Positions 25,933 to 34,812 of a stretch of DNA of 64,000 bases are shown piece by piece. The notes under the pieces were generated by a model. That model was given only the letters and a program-made list of their open reading frames with translations, was not told where the DNA came from and made no database searches. The DNA lies in NCBI RefSeq assembly GCF_900110435.1, contig NZ_FODT01000003.1:310001-374000 (forward strand). Direction: 5' to 3'. Position 1 is the first letter of the stretch. Each line of letters begins with the position of its first letter. The translations under genes were made by a program, and so were the position numbers. Origin of the DNA: Rhodopseudomonas pseudopalustris (lineage in GTDB: Bacteria > Pseudomonadota > Alphaproteobacteria > Rhizobiales > Xanthobacteraceae).

Positions 25933-27315
25933 ATGTCCTCGCTGTTCGCCACTGCCCCGGAACCGACCGCGGTTCCGATTTCCTTCGTTACCAAAACCGG
26001 CTGGGAGGCGCTGTGCGCGACGCTGCCGGAGGCCGCGCAGCGGTTCGCGCGCGCCAATGGCTACAGCGGCAAGCCGGGACAATTCCTCGCGCTCCCGACG
26101 CCTGAAGGCGATGTGAGCCACATTCTGTTTGGCCTCGACGAACCGGACGCGCGCGCTTGCGATCCGTTTCGCGCCGGGCAATTGCCGAGCCTGCTGCCGC
26201 CCGGCGTATACCGTTTCGCCAATGCGCCGCACGACACCCGGCTCGCGGTGCTGGCGTTCGCGCTCGGCGCCTACAAATTCGGCCGCTATCGCAAGGCCGA
26301 GCCGCCGGCCGTCAAACTGGTCGTGCCGGAGGGCGTCGATGTCGCTGCGATCGAGCGCGCCGTCGCGGCCGCCACACTGGCGCGCGATCTGATCAACACG
26401 CCCTCGAACGATATGGGCCCTGCCGAACTCGCCGATGCCGCCCAGGCGCTGGCGCAGCGCTTCGACGGGACGTTCGACTGCATCGTGGGCGAGGAACTGA
26501 CGAAACAGAATTTCCCGCTGATCCACGCCGTCGGCATGGCGTCGGCGCGTGCGCCGCGGCTGATCGATATCGGCTGGGGCAATCCTTCGCATCCGAAGGT
26601 GACGCTGGTCGGCAAGGGGGTCTGCTTCGACACCGGCGGGCTTGATCTCAAGCCGTCGAGCGCGATGCTGATCATGAAGAAGGACATGGGCGGCGCCGCC
26701 AATGCGCTGGCGCTGGCCTCGATGGTGATGGACGCGAAGTTGAAGGTCCGGCTGCGGGTGCTGATCCCCGCGGTCGAGAACGCCGTTGCCGGCAATGCGA
26801 TGCGGCCGCTCGACATCTTCCCGTCGCGCAAGGGGCCGACGGTGGAGATCGGCAACACCGACGCCGAGGGCCGGCTGGTGCTGGCCGACGCGCTGGCGCT
26901 CGCCGACGAGGAAGCGCCCGATCTCCTGATCGATCTCGGCACGCTGACCGGCGCCGCGCGCGTCGCGCTCGGACCCGATCTGCCGCCCTACTACACCAAC
27001 GACGAGACGCTCGCGCTCGATCTGGCGCGCTGCGCCAGGGCCGAGAACGATCCGCTGTGGCGGCTGCCGCTGTGGGCGCCTTACGATTCCTGGCTCGATT
27101 CCAAGGTCGCGAACATCAACAACGCGCCGTCCGGCGGCTTCGCCGGATCGATCACCTGCGCGCTGTTCCTGCAGCGCTTCGTCGAGGCGGCGAAGAGCTG
27201 GCTGCATGTCGACATCTACGGCTGGACGCCGAAGGCCAAGCCCGCGCGCCCCGAAGGCGGCGAGTGCCAGGCCGCGCGCGCGATCTTCGCGCTGCTGAGC
27301 GAACGCTATGGCTGA
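25933..27315 (+). CDS. M17-family leucyl aminopeptidase
   Basis: A 460-residue cytosolic two-metal aminopeptidase that removes N-terminal residues from peptides. Metal-binding and catalytic segments are clear: VGKGVCFDTGGLDLKPS (about residue 228), KKDMGGAA, and the M17 signature NTDAEGRL (about residue 306) followed by VLADAL. The N-terminal domain is short and diverged, as in the PepB-like alphaproteobacterial branch. The following NlpC/P60 gene overlaps it by eight bases, so they are translated together and may both serve peptide or murein-peptide turnover. Confidence 0.93.
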   Translation: MSSLFATAPEPTAVPISFVTKTGWEALCATLPEAAQRFARANGYSGKPGQFLALPTPEGDVSHILFGLDEPDARACDPFRAGQLPSLLPPGVYRFANAPHDTRLAVLAFALGAYKFGRYRKAEPPAVKLVVPEGVDVAAIERAVAAATLARDLINTPSNDMGPAELADAAQALAQRFDGTFDCIVGEELTKQNFPLIHAVGMASARAPRLIDIGWGNPSHPKVTLVGKGVCFDTGGLDLKPSSAMLIMKKDMGGAANALALASMVMDAKLKVRLRVLIPAVENAVAGNAMRPLDIFPSRKGPTVEIGNTDAEGRLVLADALALADEEAPDLLIDLGTLTGAARVALGPDLPPYYTNDETLALDLARCARAENDPLWRLPLWAPYDSWLDSKVANINNAPSGGFAGSITCALFLQRFVEAAKSWLHVDIYGWTPKAKPARPEGGECQAARAIFALLSERYG

Positions 27316-28159
27316 TCCACGGTTGACCCCTGCGCGGCCGGACCTCGCCGCGAAGTATCTCGAAGGCCAGGTGACGGCGACGCGCTTCGTCGAAGGAGAA
27401 ATCTCCGAGATCAGCTACGGCGTGGCGCCCATGCGGCGCGAGCCGTTTTCCGGCGCGATGCTGCAGACCGAGGCGCTGAAGGGCGAACGCGTCACCGTCT
27501 ACGACCGCACCGAAGACGGCTGGGCCTGGGGGCAACTCGTCAGCGATGGCTATGTCGGTTGGCTGCCTGATCTTGCTCTGTACAAGCCCGGGGCGGAACC
27601 GACCCACACGGTGACGGCGCTGCGCACTTTCGCCTTCCCCGGCCCCTCGATCAAACTGCCGCCGGCGGAGACGCTGCCGCTCGGCGCGCGGCTTGCGGTC
27701 GTGCGCGAAGATGCGGGCTTCGCGGTGACGCAGGAAGGATGGTACGTGCCGCGCCGGCACGTCGCTGCCCTCGACATCGGGGAGCCCGATTTCGTCGCGG
27801 TCGCCGAGCGCTTCGTCGGCACGCCGTATCTGTGGGGCGGCCGCACCAGCCTCGGCATCGACTGCTCCGGACTGCTGCAGACCGCGCTCGCTGCCTGCGG
27901 CATCGCTGCTCCGCGCGACAGCGACATGCAGGAGGTGGCGCTCGGCGCGTCGGTGCCGATCTCCGAACAGGCACAGCTTCGGCGCGGCGATCTGTTGTTC
28001 TGGAAGGGCCATGTTGCGATCGCGTGCGGTGCCGACAGCATCGTCCACGCCAACGCGTATCACATGGCCACCGCGATCGAGTCTGCGCGCGAGGCGATCG
28101 CGCGCATCGCGGCGAGCGGCAGCGGCAGCGAGCTGACGACGATCAGGCGGCTCGGTTGA
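27308..28159 (+). CDS. NlpC/P60 peptidase with SH3-like domains
   Basis: A 283-residue protein. Two bacterial SH3-like segments (about residues 45-95 and 100-150, for example TVYDRTEDGWAWGQLVSDGY) precede an NlpC/P60 Cys peptidase domain with the catalytic Cys186 (GIDCSGLLQ), His235 (WKGHVAIA) and probable third residue His247 (VHANAYH). The family cuts murein peptides at gamma-D-Glu-diamino acid bonds. No signal peptide is visible, so it may act on recycled muropeptides in the cytosol. It overlaps the aminopeptidase gene and, at its end, the convergent Nudix gene. Confidence 0.92.
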   Translation: MADPRLTPARPDLAAKYLEGQVTATRFVEGEISEISYGVAPMRREPFSGAMLQTEALKGERVTVYDRTEDGWAWGQLVSDGYVGWLPDLALYKPGAEPTHTVTALRTFAFPGPSIKLPPAETLPLGARLAVVREDAGFAVTQEGWYVPRRHVAALDIGEPDFVAVAERFVGTPYLWGGRTSLGIDCSGLLQTALAACGIAAPRDSDMQEVALGASVPISEQAQLRRGDLLFWKGHVAIACGADSIVHANAYHMATAIESAREAIARIAASGSGSELTTIRRLG

Positions 28160-28781
28160 AGACGTTCTGCAGCGCGCCGCGATTGAGCGCCAGCCATTGC
28201 AGCGCGCTGTAGAGCAACGCGTTGGCGATCTCTCCGCTTGCGAGCGCCGCAAGCGCCGCGTCGATCGGGACGACGAACGGCTGGGTGTCCTCATCCTCGT
28301 CGGCGACGCCGCCCCGCGGCGGCACCACAGTGGAGTCGACAAATCCCGCGAAGAAGATGATCTGCTCGTCGGTGAAGCCGGGCGTCGCCAGCACGCTGTA
28401 CAGCTCGACAAGCCGGTCCGGCGCGATGCCGATTTCCTCGATGCATTCGCGCCGCGCAGCATCCACCGCCGCCTCGTCGGCCTCGACGCGCCCCGCAACA
28501 ACCTCGACCATGTCGCCGCGCCCTGTGGCCAAGTGAGCCGGCAACCTGAACTGGCGGATCAGTACCACCGCGTCGCGCGCCAGATCGATCGGGATGACCG
28601 CTGCGACCCGGCTGGCGCGCAGCACATCCCGCCGCTGCAGCAGCGGCGGCTCGCCGTCGCGCCGCAGCGAGACTTCGTACCGCTCATAGGTCATGAAGCC
28701 CCGGCCGATCATCTCGGGCGCGGACACGGTGACATCGGCCTCGCGATCCGCGAGCTGATCAGTCCAGTCGATCTCACTCAT
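28143..28781 (-). CDS. Nudix hydrolase (ADP-ribose/nucleoside-diphosphate-sugar pyrophosphatase-like)
   Basis: A 212-residue protein with a perfect Nudix box at about residues 97-119 (G97, E103, R111-E112, E115-E116, G118), the Mg-binding catalytic motif that cleaves nucleoside diphosphates linked to another group. The upstream RQFRLPAHLATG phrase is typical of the ADP-ribose/GDP-mannose pyrophosphatase branch. The start at 28781 (MSEIDW) lies seven bases past the yejF stop, so it is probably the last gene of the yej unit. Its final 17 bases overlap the end of the convergent NlpC/P60 gene. Confidence 0.9.
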   Translation of the reverse strand: MSEIDWTDQLADREADVTVSAPEMIGRGFMTYERYEVSLRRDGEPPLLQRRDVLRASRVAAVIPIDLARDAVVLIRQFRLPAHLATGRGDMVEVVAGRVEADEAAVDAARRECIEEIGIAPDRLVELYSVLATPGFTDEQIIFFAGFVDSTVVPPRGGVADEDEDTQPFVVPIDAALAALASGEIANALLYSALQWLALNRGALQNVFNRAA

Positions 28782-28788
28782 CAGACAC

Positions 28789-30426
28789 CTATTGCGCGGC
28801 GGCGCCGCCCGGAGCGGTTTCGAGCCGGAACGCGGCGGCAAACAGCGCCCGCGTATAGTCCGTCTTCGGGTGCTTGAACAGCTCCGCCGCTGGGCCTTCC
28901 TCCACGACCTTGCCCTGTTTCATCACGATCAGATGACTTGCGAGTGACGCGACGACCCGCAAATCGTGCGAGATGAACATGTAAGTTAGATCGCGCTTGC
29001 GCTGCAGCTCGCGCAACAGGTCGACCATCTGCGCCTGAAACAACATGTCGAGCGCGCTGGTCGGCTCGTCGAGCACGACGAAATTCGGCTCCAGCACCAC
29101 CGCACGCGCGATGCTGATGCGCTGGCGCTGGCCGCCGGAGAATTCGTGCGGATAGCGGAAGCGCGTCGCCGGATCGAGACCGACCTCCTTCAGCGCCTTG
29201 ATCACCCTCGCCTCGCGCTCTTCTTCCGACAGATGCGGCTGATGCACGCTGAGACCCTCGGCGATGATATCGCCGACCGACATGCGCGGGCTGAGCGCGC
29301 CGAACGGATCCTGAAACACGATCTGCATGTCGCGGCGGAACGGCAGCATCTCCTTGAACTTCAGGCCCTGAATGTTGCTGCTGAGGAACACGATCGGACC
29401 TTCAGACGAGATCAGCCGCAACAGCGCCAGCCCGAGCGTGGTCTTGCCGGAGCCCGACTCGCCGACGACGCCGAGGGTTTCGCCCTTGCGCACCGCGAGC
29501 GTGACACCGTCGACCGCCTTGATGTGGCCCACCGTCTTGCGCATCAGGCCGCGCTTGATCGGAAACCAGACTTTCAGATCGTCGGTGGAGATCACCACCG
29601 GCGCGTCCGGCCGTGGCGGCGCCGGATCCGGCTTCGGCTCAGCGGCGAGCAGCGCCTTGGTGTAGGCGTGGGTCGGCGCGGTGAACACCTGCTCGACCGG
29701 CCCCTGCTCGACGATCTTGCCGTTGTTCATCACGCAGACGACGTCGGCGATGCGCCGCACGATGCCGAGATCGTGGGTGATGAACAATAGGCTCATGCCG
29801 AGCCGGGCGCGGATGTCGGCGAGCAGCGCCAGGATCTGCGCCTGCACGGTGACGTCGAGCGCGGTGGTCGGCTCGTCGGCGATCAAGAGATCAGGCTCGT
29901 TGGCGAGCGCCATCGCGATCATCACGCGCTGGCGCTGGCCGCCGGACAATTGGTGCGGATAGCTGGCGAGCCGCGTCTCCGGCTCGGGGATGCCGACCTG
30001 CGTCAGCAATTCCAGAATGCGCGCCCGCCCCTTGGTGCCGCGCGGGCCGCCGTGCAGTTGCAGGATCTCGCCGATCTGCGCCTCGATCGTGTGCAGCGGA
30101 TTGAGCGAGGTCATCGGCTCCTGGAAGATGATCGAGATCTCGTTGCCGCGGATAGCGCGGATGTCGTTCTCCGACATGCCGAGCAGTTCGCGGCCCTTGA
30201 ACCGGATCTGCCCGGTCGGATGCGACGCCGTCGGATACGGCAGCAACTTCAGGATCGACAGCGCGCTGACCGATTTGCCCGACCCGGACTCGCCGACCAA
30301 TGCCACGCACTCGCCGCGCCTGATCTGATACGAGATGCGATCCACCGCGAGCGTGGTGCCGCTCTGCTGATGGAAGGCAACGGAGAGATCGGCGACGGAG
30401 AGCAAGGGCTGGTTGAGGGCGTCCAT
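28789..30426 (-). CDS. yejF: Peptide ABC transporter double ATPase YejF
   Basis: A 545-residue fusion of two OppD/OppF-type ATPase halves. Each half has a Walker A (GESGSGKSV at about residue 42 and GESGSGKTT at about 325), a signature ([13 protein letters not shown] and [13 protein letters not shown]) and a Walker B ([12 protein letters not shown] and [12 protein letters not shown]). YejF powers the YejABEF importer, known in E. coli for taking up microcin C and in general for oligopeptides. Its ATG directly follows the stop of a 54-aa ORF (TGA-ATG). Confidence 0.94.
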   Translation of the reverse strand: MDALNQPLLSVADLSVAFHQQSGTTLAVDRISYQIRRGECVALVGESGSGKSVSALSILKLLPYPTASHPTGQIRFKGRELLGMSENDIRAIRGNEISIIFQEPMTSLNPLHTIEAQIGEILQLHGGPRGTKGRARILELLTQVGIPEPETRLASYPHQLSGGQRQRVMIAMALANEPDLLIADEPTTALDVTVQAQILALLADIRARLGMSLLFITHDLGIVRRIADVVCVMNNGKIVEQGPVEQVFTAPTHAYTKALLAAEPKPDPAPPRPDAPVVISTDDLKVWFPIKRGLMRKTVGHIKAVDGVTLAVRKGETLGVVGESGSGKTTLGLALLRLISSEGPIVFLSSNIQGLKFKEMLPFRRDMQIVFQDPFGALSPRMSVGDIIAEGLSVHQPHLSEEEREARVIKALKEVGLDPATRFRYPHEFSGGQRQRISIARAVVLEPNFVVLDEPTSALDMLFQAQMVDLLRELQRKRDLTYMFISHDLRVVASLASHLIVMKQGKVVEEGPAAELFKHPKTDYTRALFAAAFRLETAPGGAAAQ

Positions 30427-30591
30427 TCAGTCTTTTTCCGCGTTGTCTTTTTCGAGCCAGTCGGGAAGCACTTCTTCGTGCTCGACAATGACCGCAACGA
30501 TAGCGGTCGGATCGAGGTCTTCCCGTAGATCAGGCGGTAACCGGGAAACTGGATAGTTCGTCGTCGTGATCCTGATGAGTTTTGTTCTCAT
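30427..30591 (-). CDS. Small hypothetical protein (54 aa) inside the yej operon
   Basis: An ORF of 54 codons starting MRTKLIRITTTNYPVSRLPP and ending in an acidic stretch (EHEEVLPDWLEKDNAEKD). Its TGA is directly followed by the yejF ATG, which points to translational coupling and to a real gene; AGACGTGCC is the only weak ribosome-binding candidate. Overall acidic, no membrane helix or signal. It starts 38 bases after the yejE stop. No family is recognised. It could be a local regulator or an orphan antitoxin-like fragment; this is speculation. Confidence 0.55.
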   Translation of the reverse strand: MRTKLIRITTTNYPVSRLPPDLREDLDPTAIVAVIVEHEEVLPDWLEKDNAEKD

Positions 30592-30629
30592 GGCACGTCT
30601 CCAAAACCACTAACGACCCTACCACATCC

Positions 30630-31808
30630 TCACCTGAACGTCTTGCGGGGGTCGAAGGCATCACGGACGGCTTCGCCGACGAAGATCAACAGCGACAGCA
30701 TGATCGCGACCGCGAAGAAGCCGGTGAAGCCGAGCCACGGCGCCTGGACGTTGGCCTTGCCCTGCGCCAGCAATTCGCCGAGCGAGGGCGAGCCGGGCGG
30801 CAGGCCGAAGCCGAGGAAATCCAGCGCGGTCAACGTCATCACCGACGACGACACGATGAACGGCAGGAACGTCATGGTCGCGACCATCGCGTTCGGCAGC
30901 AGATGCCGCACCATGATCTTGGCGTTGGAGACGCCGAGCGCGCGCGCCGCCATGATGTATTCGAAATTGCGTCCGCGCAAAAACTCGGCGCGCACCAGAC
31001 CGACCAGCGACACCCATGAGAACAGCAGCAGGATGCCGAGCAGAACAAAGAATCCGGGCACCAGCACCGAGGACAGGATCAACAACAGATACAGCGACGG
31101 AATCGCGGTCCAGACCTCGATGAAGCGCTGGAAGCCGAGATCGACCCAACCGCCGAAATAGCCCTGGATGCCGCCGGCGGCGACGCCGATTACCGAGGAG
31201 ATGATCGTCAGGCTGAGGCCGAACAGCACCGAAATGCGGAAGCCGTAGATCAGCCGGGCGACGACGTCGCGGCCCTGATCGTCCGTGCCGAGCCAGTTGT
31301 ATTCGAGATCGCTGCAGCCCTTCACGCCCTTCTTGTCGACCACCGTCTTGCATTCGGCCTCGGTCAGCATCCAGGTCGGCTTCGATGGCGCGGGCGTCGG
31401 CAGATCGAGATTGTGCGTGCCGTAGGAATAGCGGATCGGCGCCCAGATCACCGTGCCGTTCTTGTCCGCGATCAGCTTCTGCAGGAACGGATCGCGATAA
31501 TCGGCGGCGGTCTCGAAATCGCCACCGAACGTGGTCTCGGCATAGTTGACGACGGCCGGGAAGTAATAATGGCCGTCGAATTTAATCAGCAGCGGGCGAT
31601 CATTGGCGATCAATTCGGCGAACAATGACACCACGAACAGCACCAGGAAAAGCCAGAACGACCAGTAGCCGCGCCGGTTGGCCTTGAAATTCTGCCAGCG
31701 CCGCTTGTTCAGCGGCGAGAAGCCGAGGCGGTGGCGGGCGGGCGGCACCGCCTCGCCGAGCGGCGCCTGAATCGTGCTCTCGATCGGCTCGCGTGCGATC
31801 AGCGTCAT
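30630..31808 (-). CDS. yejE: Peptide ABC transporter permease YejE
   Basis: A 392-residue DppC/OppC-type permease. The N-terminus has the Yej-specific long loop after the first helix (NKRRWQNFKANRRGYWSFWLF, then a periplasmic stretch to about residue 180), and the typical YNWLGTDDQGRDVVARLIYG. The coupling-helix region is EYIMAARALGVSNAKIMVRHLLPN. It ends DAFDPRKTF. The ATG at 31808 overlaps the yejB stop by one base (TGATG), which fixes the start. Confidence 0.94.
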   Translation of the reverse strand: MTLIAREPIESTIQAPLGEAVPPARHRLGFSPLNKRRWQNFKANRRGYWSFWLFLVLFVVSLFAELIANDRPLLIKFDGHYYFPAVVNYAETTFGGDFETAADYRDPFLQKLIADKNGTVIWAPIRYSYGTHNLDLPTPAPSKPTWMLTEAECKTVVDKKGVKGCSDLEYNWLGTDDQGRDVVARLIYGFRISVLFGLSLTIISSVIGVAAGGIQGYFGGWVDLGFQRFIEVWTAIPSLYLLLILSSVLVPGFFVLLGILLLFSWVSLVGLVRAEFLRGRNFEYIMAARALGVSNAKIMVRHLLPNAMVATMTFLPFIVSSSVMTLTALDFLGFGLPPGSPSLGELLAQGKANVQAPWLGFTGFFAVAIMLSLLIFVGEAVRDAFDPRKTFR

Positions 31809-32917
31809 CAGACTTCCCGCGCCTCGAAATCGATCCGCGGATCGATCCACATATAGGTGAGATCAGAGGCCAGATTGACCACGAGGCCGACCAGCGAAAA
31901 AATGAACAGCGTGCCGAACACCACCGGGTAATCGCGGTTCAGCACGCTTTCAAAGCCGAGCAGGCCGAGCCCGTCGAGCGAGAAGATGGTCTCGATCAAC
32001 AGCGAGCCGGAAAAGAACGCGTGGATGAAAGCGCCCGGGAAGCCGGCGATCACGATCAGCATCGCGTTGCGGAAGATGTGGCCGTACAGCACCTGCGTTT
32101 CGCTACAGCCCTTGGCGCGGGCGGTCATCACATATTGCTTGCGGATCTCGTCCAGGAACGAGTTCTTTGTCAGCAGCGTCATGGTCGCGAAGGCGCCGAG
32201 CACCATCGCGGTCAGCGGCAGCGCCAGATGCCAGAAATAGTCGATGATCTTCCAGTACCAGGGGAACTGGCTCCAGCCGTCGGATGTCAGCCCGCGCAGC
32301 GGGAACCAGCTGAAGAACGATCCGCCGGCGAACAGGATGATCAGCAGGATCGCGAACAGGAAGCCCGGGATCGCAAATCCGACGATGATCACCGCCGATG
32401 TCCAGGTGTCGAACTTCGAGCCGTCCTTCACCGCCTTGCGGATGCCGAGCGGGATCGAGATCAGATAGGTCAGCAGCGTCATCCAGATCCCGAGCGACAT
32501 CGAGACCGGCAGCTTCTCCTTGATCAATTGCAGCACGCTGACGTCGCGGAAATAGCTCTTTCCGAAGTCGAACCGCGCGAAATTCCACAGCATGATCGCA
32601 AAGCGCTCGGGCGCCGGTTTGTCGAACCCGAACTGTTTCTCCAGGCTCTTGACGAATTCCGGGTCGAGCCCTTGCGCGCCGCGATATTTCGAATTGACCG
32701 CATCGGCGGAGGCGCCGGCCTGCGGCCGTCCGCCGAAGTCGCCGCCGGACGACCCGGAGACGCGCGAGGCCGCGCCGGTGTCGGCGCCTGACAGTTGCGC
32801 GATCACCCGCTCGACCGGTCCGCCCGGCGCGAACTGCACCACAACGAAGGACACGAACAGAATGCCGAGCAGGGTCGGAAACATCAGCAGGATGCGGCGG
32901 GCGATATAGGCGGACAT
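31808..32917 (-). CDS. yejB: Peptide ABC transporter permease YejB
   Basis: A 369-residue DppB-type permease: one N-terminal helix (RRILLMFPTLLGILFVSFVVVQFAPGGPVE), a long periplasmic loop specific to YejB with GLDPEFVKSLEKQFGFDKPA, and five more helices. The coupling region is YVMTARAKGCSETQVLYGHIFRN. Its ATG directly abuts the stop of the upstream binding-protein gene. Confidence 0.94.
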   Translation of the reverse strand: MSAYIARRILLMFPTLLGILFVSFVVVQFAPGGPVERVIAQLSGADTGAASRVSGSSGGDFGGRPQAGASADAVNSKYRGAQGLDPEFVKSLEKQFGFDKPAPERFAIMLWNFARFDFGKSYFRDVSVLQLIKEKLPVSMSLGIWMTLLTYLISIPLGIRKAVKDGSKFDTWTSAVIIVGFAIPGFLFAILLIILFAGGSFFSWFPLRGLTSDGWSQFPWYWKIIDYFWHLALPLTAMVLGAFATMTLLTKNSFLDEIRKQYVMTARAKGCSETQVLYGHIFRNAMLIVIAGFPGAFIHAFFSGSLLIETIFSLDGLGLLGFESVLNRDYPVVFGTLFIFSLVGLVVNLASDLTYMWIDPRIDFEAREV

Positions 32918-34798
32918 CTATTTTCCCTCGCCTTTGACGTCGCCGCCGGCGGCGGCCGCGGCTTTCGGCTCCGACCACCACAGATCCGGCGCGCCGACGC
33001 CGATATATTTCGGCAGGTTCGGCGGATGGCCGAACACGTCCCAATAGGCCAGCCGGTGCGAGGCGGAGTACCATTGCGGCACCCAATAGCGGCCGGCGCG
33101 GATCAGCCGGTCGAGCGCCCGCGCGGCGACGACCAGCTTCGCCCGGGTGTCGGCAGCGATCACCTGATCCATCATCGCATCGATCGCGGGATCGGCGATG
33201 CCGGCGAGATTGTTCGAGCCCTTGGTCGCGGCCGATTGCGACGAGAAGAAACTGCGCAGCGCATCGCCCGGCACGGTCGAGAAGCCGAAGCGCTCGATCG
33301 CCATGTCGAAATCGAAATCGTCACGTCGGGCGCGAAACTGCACCGGGTCGACCAGCCGCAACGTCGCCTCGATCCCCAGGGTGCCGAGGTTCTTGATGAA
33401 CGGCATGTGGTGCGGCTGGAACGACGGCTCGTCGAGCAGAAACTCGATCCGCATCGGCTCGCCCTGCGGCGTCAGCCGCTGGCGATCCTTGATCGCGAAG
33501 CCGGCCTCGGTCAGCAACTGTCCGCCTCTGCGCAGCAGCGCGCGGTCCTGTCCCGAGCCATCGGACGCCGGCGGCAGAAACGGCGCGCCGAACACCTCGT
33601 CCTGCACCTTGCCGCGGTACGGTGCGAGCAGCGCCAGTTCGTCGGGCGACGGCGGCCCCACCGCCATCAGATCGGAATTCTGGAACGGCGACACCGTGCG
33701 TTGATAGGCGCCGTACATGATGGTCTTGTTGGTCCATTCGAAATCGAACGCGCAGCCGATCGCCTCGCGCACCCGCGGGTCCTTGAACTTGTCGCGCCGC
33801 GTGTTGATGAACCAGCCCTGCGAGCCGGACGGGGTCCCGTCAGGAAGCTGCTCGCGCTTGACCCGGCCGTCATGGACCGCGGGGAAATCGTAGCGCGTAC
33901 TCCAGATCCGCGAGGTGAACTCCTCGCGATACAGATAATTGCGGCCGGAGAAGCCCTCGAAAGCGACGTCGCGATCGCGATAGAACTCGAACCGGACGGT
34001 GTCGAAATTGTTCGACCCGACATTGACCGGCAGCTTCGCGCCCCACCAGTCCTTGACGCGATCGAATGTGATGGAGCGGCCGGATTCGAAATGGCCCACC
34101 TTGTAGGGGCCGCTGCCGAGCGGCACCTCCATGGTCGATTCGTCGAACGGCCGTTTCGCGTAGTAGGCCTCGGAGAACAGCGGCAGGGAGGCCGTGAACA
34201 GCGGTACGTCGCGACCGCGCTTCGGCGCGAACGTCACGACCAGCGTGGCGTCGTCGGTCGCTTCCGCCTTGATGAAGTCGCGCATCTGCTGGGTGATCAG
34301 CGGATGGCCCTTGGCCTTCAGGATGTTCAGCGAGAACGCGGCGTCTCGCGCGGTGAGCTTGCTGCCGTCGTGGAAGCGCGCCTCCGGGCGCATGGTGAAG
34401 CGATAGGTCAGACCGTCGCGAGAGATCGCCACCGACGACGCCGCGAGGCCGTACATCGCGTCGGGCTCGTCGCCGGCCCGCGCCATCAGCGTCGCGAAAG
34501 TGAGGCCCATGCCCTGAGCGCCATCGCCCTTCAGGACGTAGGCATTGAGCGAATTGAACGTGTGAAACGACTGGTTGAAGGCGCGCACCGACGGAATGGT
34601 CGAGAACAGCCCGCCCTTCGGCGCCCGAGGATTGACGTAGTCGAAATGCGGAAAATCGGCCCGGTACTTCAGGTCGCCGAAGGCGGACATGCCGTGGGCG
34701 ACCGTCTCTCCCTCGGCCGCAGCCGCGGGGCAAAGATGCGCCGCGGCCAGCGCGCCGATTCCGAGGCCGAGCACATTGCGGCGGTTGAGCTGCACCAT
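32918..34798 (-). CDS. yejA: Peptide ABC transporter substrate-binding protein YejA (copy 1)
   Basis: A 626-residue family-5 solute-binding protein. The N-terminus (LNRRNVLGLGIGALAAAHLC) is a likely Tat signal. The mature part includes the YejA-type phrases PHFDYVNPRAPKGGLFS and GSGPYKVGHFESGRSITFDRVKDWW, and YFVP-like C-terminal strands ending near DLWWSEPKAAA. The ATG at 34798 has GAGGAAG upstream. It is directly followed by yejB and preceded by a second, similar binding protein, so this importer has two receptors. Confidence 0.92.
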   Translation of the reverse strand: MVQLNRRNVLGLGIGALAAAHLCPAAAAEGETVAHGMSAFGDLKYRADFPHFDYVNPRAPKGGLFSTIPSVRAFNQSFHTFNSLNAYVLKGDGAQGMGLTFATLMARAGDEPDAMYGLAASSVAISRDGLTYRFTMRPEARFHDGSKLTARDAAFSLNILKAKGHPLITQQMRDFIKAEATDDATLVVTFAPKRGRDVPLFTASLPLFSEAYYAKRPFDESTMEVPLGSGPYKVGHFESGRSITFDRVKDWWGAKLPVNVGSNNFDTVRFEFYRDRDVAFEGFSGRNYLYREEFTSRIWSTRYDFPAVHDGRVKREQLPDGTPSGSQGWFINTRRDKFKDPRVREAIGCAFDFEWTNKTIMYGAYQRTVSPFQNSDLMAVGPPSPDELALLAPYRGKVQDEVFGAPFLPPASDGSGQDRALLRRGGQLLTEAGFAIKDRQRLTPQGEPMRIEFLLDEPSFQPHHMPFIKNLGTLGIEATLRLVDPVQFRARRDDFDFDMAIERFGFSTVPGDALRSFFSSQSAATKGSNNLAGIADPAIDAMMDQVIAADTRAKLVVAARALDRLIRAGRYWVPQWYSASHRLAYWDVFGHPPNLPKYIGVGAPDLWWSEPKAAAAAGGDVKGEGK

Positions 34799-34812
34799 GC
34801 GCGGGCGCTTCC

